Source of the DNA: Cheilinus undulatus
Lineage: Eukaryota; Chordata; Actinopteri; Labriformes; Labridae
NCBI RefSeq assembly: GCF_018320785.1
Contig: NW_024571691.1
Location: 1 to 64,000, forward strand
Direction: 5' to 3'
DNA: 64,000 bases
Below the pieces are notes generated by a model. It did not search any database. It had not been told where the DNA came from and was given only the letters and a program-made list of their open reading frames with translations. Shown one piece after another: positions 60,862 to 64,000 of this stretch; the first letter of the stretch is position 1, and each line of letters begins with the position of its first letter. The translations under genes were made by a program, and so were the position numbers.

Positions 60862-61719
60862 TAGGGCTGCAACAAATTATTATTTTTTATGTCGACTAAT
60901 CTGGCGATTATTTTTATGATTGGTCGACTAATCGTGGCTATTTGGCATACTATTTTACCGTTTTACCTTGCCTTCATATGCAGGCACACCTGTGAAAACT
61001 TAACAGTTTAGCAACTTGACATGACATGTCAAGTTCCTACATCATCAAGGTTTGTTTTTCCTCTAATATAAAAGTATTGAACTGATAACTAAAGTAAATT
61101 GCACACTACCAGCGTTACTGAAAAAACTGTTACCCTAACAAATATCAAAGATGGATTTCCGACTGATTAACGTACGGCACCAACATTATAAGTAGGCTAC
61201 TGGGATTAATCCTCGTGCCTGAAGCACAAAGGGCTCAGTAACTAAATGCAAAAGATCTAAAAGATATTCATCCAACTTGCAAACTTGCCCACTCGCGGTA
61301 TTTGAAGACGCGTCAGCTACAGTGTGCCTATGTTTTCAGGTGTTCGTGCATTGCCGTAGTGCTGTCTTAGTACGAGAGTTTGACTTGACACAATTTGCAG
61401 TTGAATTGTTTTGCCAATTTGTTTTCTGTAAAATGTTCCCAAACTTTAGAAGCTCTGGGTCGGCTTTTTGGTGCGTTCTCCGTGCTTTCCACCATGCTTA
61501 ACTTCTTCTTAGTTTCTGTGAATAATGTAAACAGTGGGAGCGATACTGCCCCCACTACTTCCTGTAGTGAACTGCAAGAACAGATGAGTCCTTACCGACC
61601 AGTACTAGATTTTACCAATATAAAAAACACTAATACGACGCGTCGACACTTGAATTCCCACGTCGACAAATTTTTATAGTCGACACAAAAGATTATGTCG
61701 ACGAATTGTTGCAGCCCTA
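60862..61719. mobile_element. Non-autonomous hAT element with 8-bp TSD
   Basis: An 858-bp insertion bounded by TAGGGCTGCAACAA at the left and TTGTTGCAGCCCTA at the right, an exact inverted pair over 14 bp. The target-site duplication ATGCCAAC is at 60854-60861 and 61720-61727. Removing the element restores the LINE reading order across the site. The interior holds TCGACTAATC words and the start of a BED-finger transposase on the minus strand, but no catalytic region, so it is an internally deleted hAT. Confidence 0.93.
61367..61495 (-). pseudogene. hAT transposase N-terminal remnant (BED finger)
   Basis: A 42-codon open stretch beginning MVESTENAPKSRPRASKVWE and including HFTENKLAKQ, CKLCQVKLSY and a stop. 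The W-x-x-F and C-x-x-C spacing is that of a BED zinc finger, the DNA-binding domain at the N-terminus of hAT transposases and ZBED proteins. The second half of the finger (His/Cys) and the whole catalytic domain are missing, so this is a truncated relic. Confidence 0.75.
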
Positions 61720-62766
61720 ATGCCAACCATGGCACCTTGCCACCGGGGAGCTTTTTGACTACCTCAGTGACTTCCACCAAGTATACAGATGAGCCTTACC
61801 CTAGAACCTCAGACTCTGCCTCCTCCTCAGAGGATGCGTTGACCGGATTAAGGAGTTCCTTAACATCCACCGTCCAGGCCATCACTTCCCCACTCCTGCT
61901 GAAAAACAGTCTGAGAAGAGCCCTGCTCCTCCTGAGTCGTTGGATGGTTTGCCAGAACATCAACTGAAAGTTCTTCTCTATAGTCTCCCCGAAATCCTTC
62001 CACACCCAGGTTGTTTGTTTCTGCAACTGCTGAAGCAGCAGCCCTCCAAGCCGCCTGATACCTGTCAGCTGCTTCCAGAGAACCCTGGGCAAGCCATGCC
62101 CAAGTCCCCAAGTAGAACTATGGAGTCCCCAAGCGGGACCCCCTCCAGGACCCCACCCAGAGACTCCAAGAAGGCTGTATACCCTGAACTGTTGTTTGTT
62201 CATTAGTACAAACAACAGTCAGAGTCTTACCCACTGCCACTCTCAGTCACAGGAAGCAACCCTCTTGTTCACCAGGGAGAACTCCAACATAGCAGAGCTC
62301 AGTCAGGGGCATGTGAGTATCCCCTCACCCACCTGGCGCCTCTCACCCTGGGCAACTCCAGAAAAGGAGAGAGTCCAGCCCCTATTCAGGAGTTTGGTTC
62401 CAGGGCCAGAGCTGTGTGTGGAGGTGAGCCCAACTATATCTAGTCAGTATCACTCCACCTCTGGCACTAACTCTGGCTCCTTCCCCACCACAGAGGTGAC
62501 CTCTACATGGCTACTGTTCGTCAGTGCCACCGGGGGTCGGCCAACCAAGGCTGCCGCCTACGCCTACCATCTGATGTGCACTATGCCCTGCGACCATGCC
62601 CATCCCTGCAGGTGGTGGCTCCACAGGGGGGTGGGCTGTGATTTATTCTGGTTGGACCCTCCTGGGCGCCATGGAGAGAAGCTCAGCAACCACATGCCCA
62701 CCTTCAAGACCCCCCCCCCAGGTCTGGTTCCGGGGGGGGGGGGGGGGGTGCCCTGGTTTCCCTTGT

Positions 62767-63410
62767 CTGGTTGAGGTAACTGAATCCCTAGAATGTCGGT
62801 TCATGGTGGGTGTTCTGAGTGAGTCCTTGCCCCAAGTTAAGGAGTTCAAGTATCTCGGGGTCTTGTTCATGAGTAAAGGTAAAAGGGAGTATGAGATTGA
62901 CATTTGGATTGGTGCAGCATCAGCAGTACTGCAGGCGTTGTGCCAGACCGTTGTGGTGAAGAGGGGGCAGAGAGGCAAAGCTCTCAATGTACCGGTTGAT
63001 CTACCTCCCAACCCTCACATGGTCATGAACTCTGGGTAATGACCAAAACAATGAGATCACAGATACAAGCGGCCAAAATGAGTTTCCTCCAGAGGGGGGC
63101 TGGGCTAAGCCTTAGAGATAGGGTACAGAATTCAGACATCGGGAGGGACCTTTGAGTAGAGCCGCTGCTCCTTCGCATTGAAAGGAGTTGAAGTGGTTTG
63201 GGCATCTGATCGGGATGCCTTCTGGTCGCCTTCCTGTGGAAGTATTCCAGAAAGGTCCAGCTGGGAGACCTCAGGGAGGACGCAGAATGAGCTGGATGGA
63301 TAATGTATTCTGTCTGGTCTGGGAATGCCTCTGGATCCCCTGGCAGGAGTTGGAAGGTGTTGCTAGGGAAAGGGACATCTGGGTGTACTTGCGTTGCCTG
63401 TAACACCCGG
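62767..63410 (+). mobile_element. LINE C-terminal RT part, plus strand
   Basis: Plus-strand translation reads SLPQVKEFKYLGVLF, IGAASAVLQALCQTVVVKRG, then VDLPPNPHMVMNSG. In other frames it continues LRIERS-like pieces, KWFGHLIGMPSGRLPVEVFQ, GPAGRPQGGRRMSWMDN, ECLWIPWQELEGVARERDIW. This is the 3' half of the same kind of LINE whose 5' half lies inverted at 60140-62740. A G-run of about 14 at about 62735 sits near the junction. Confidence 0.8.
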
Positions 63411-63637
63411 AATGCAGCTCCGGATAAGCAGATGACGATTGATGTGGATGGAAAATGGCCATACTGTGCTGTTCCTGCTACACGCTAACTGCTAAGCTTC
63501 CCATGTGTATGTTCTGTGAAGAGTTCGGTTAAAGCTCTGACAGGAAGACAGCATTCACTGAAGCTACAGCAGCCTGTAGTAGTTGAGGGTTCATTACATT
63601 TTAAAGGGGAGCATATAGACCATGACATTATCAGTCA

Positions 63638-64000
63638 TGGTCTATCATACCGTACTATACCGTATCATACCATGTTGTGCTCCATCATACAGTGTCACAT
63701 GGTATCATACCAGACCCTATCATACCATGTTGTGCTCCATCATACAGTGTCACATGGTATCATACCAGACCCTATCACACCATGTTGTGCTCTATCTTAC
63801 AGTGTCACATGGTATCATACCAGGCCGTACCACACCATGTTGTACCCTATCATACAGTGTCACATGGTATCATACCAGGCCGTACCACACCATGTTGTAC
63901 CCTATCATACAGTGTCACATGGTATCATACCAGACCCTATCACACCATGTTGTGCTCTATCATACAGTGTCACATGGTATCATACCAGACCCTATCATAC
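63638..64000. repeat. 55-bp minisatellite running off the window
   Basis: The unit contains CCATGTTGTGCTCCATCATA, CAGTGTCACATGGTATCATA and CCAGACCCTAT. The period is 55 bp (CATGTTGTGCTCC at 63671 and 63726). Variants are CAGGCCGTACCAC and GTTGTACCC. About six copies are seen and the array continues past the right edge. 63411-63637, before it, holds nothing recognised. Confidence 0.95.

Larger units (their letters stand above)
60140..62740 (-). mobile_element. LINE 5' and RT part, interrupted by hAT insertion
   Basis: Minus-strand translation follows a teleost LINE from right to left. Near 62250-62340 there are pieces of the endonuclease region. LEAADRYQAAWRAAASAVAE is near 62080, LLNPVNASSEEEAESEVLG at about 61800-61855 and EVTEVVKKLPGGKVPWLA at about 61735-61775. 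After the hAT insertion come VPVEWQTEVFALIFFKKGD, SNYQGITPLSLLGKFYSRVL, EEQCGFQPGCRTVDQLFIL, CFVDLEKAYEF and finally CSPRVGRESLPQV near 60150. Much of the endonuclease is deleted and there are frameshifts, so the copy is dead. Confidence 0.8.

Overview
The window looks like vertebrate, most likely teleost fish, nuclear DNA. It has short coding exons with GT-AG introns, a fish-type NLR gene with a NACHT exon, phase-2 LRR exons and a B30.2 tail, a CD99-family gene, LINE and hAT remnants typical of ray-finned fish, and AT-rich introns. I made all assignments by reading translations and splice sites; no database was searched.

Layout. (1) 2966-13162, plus strand: an NLRC3-like/NLR-B30.2 gene. Six exons are visible: FISNA-NACHT, three LRR exons, a 47-bp linker and PRY-SPRY. 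Any N-terminal exons were not found. A 21-bp minisatellite family occupies the sequence just upstream of the NACHT exon (1107-2574) and the intron between LRR exons 2 and 3 (7121-10900). (2) 13163-23773: convergent intergenic/3'-UTR DNA with a 44/48-bp minisatellite (16452-19028) and a possible terminal-inverted-repeat element (20232-21876). (3) 23774-53343, minus strand: nine coding exons of a CD99-like gene (best fit cd99l2) covering three acidic FDLADAL-type repeats, the transmembrane segment, the cytoplasmic tail and the stop codon. The signal-peptide exon was not found and probably lies beyond position 64000. (4) 53344-64000: upstream intron or flank with two more large arrays, a LINE interrupted by a complete non-autonomous hAT insertion with an 8-bp target-site duplication, and a further array running off the right edge.

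The striking property is repeat load. Twelve tandem arrays with ten different units (20, 21, 23, another 23, 27, 34, 38/40, 44/48, 55 and 63 bp) make up about 33 kb, roughly half of the window. All five introns of the CD99-like gene longer than about 3 kb (four internal, plus the incomplete upstream one) carry at least one array, mostly of unrelated units, while the introns of 77, 218 and 301 bp carry none. About 70 per cent of the 23774-53343 span is minisatellite. Several arrays show higher-order repeats, one was duplicated together with about 450 bp of unique flank, and one has a hairpin in each unit. The long open frames in this window lie in these arrays and are not credible genes.

No bacterial-type operon, CRISPR array, rRNA or functional tRNA gene is present. 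The two genes are not obviously linked in pathway: one is an innate-immune NLR and the other a leukocyte/endothelial adhesion-type membrane protein.
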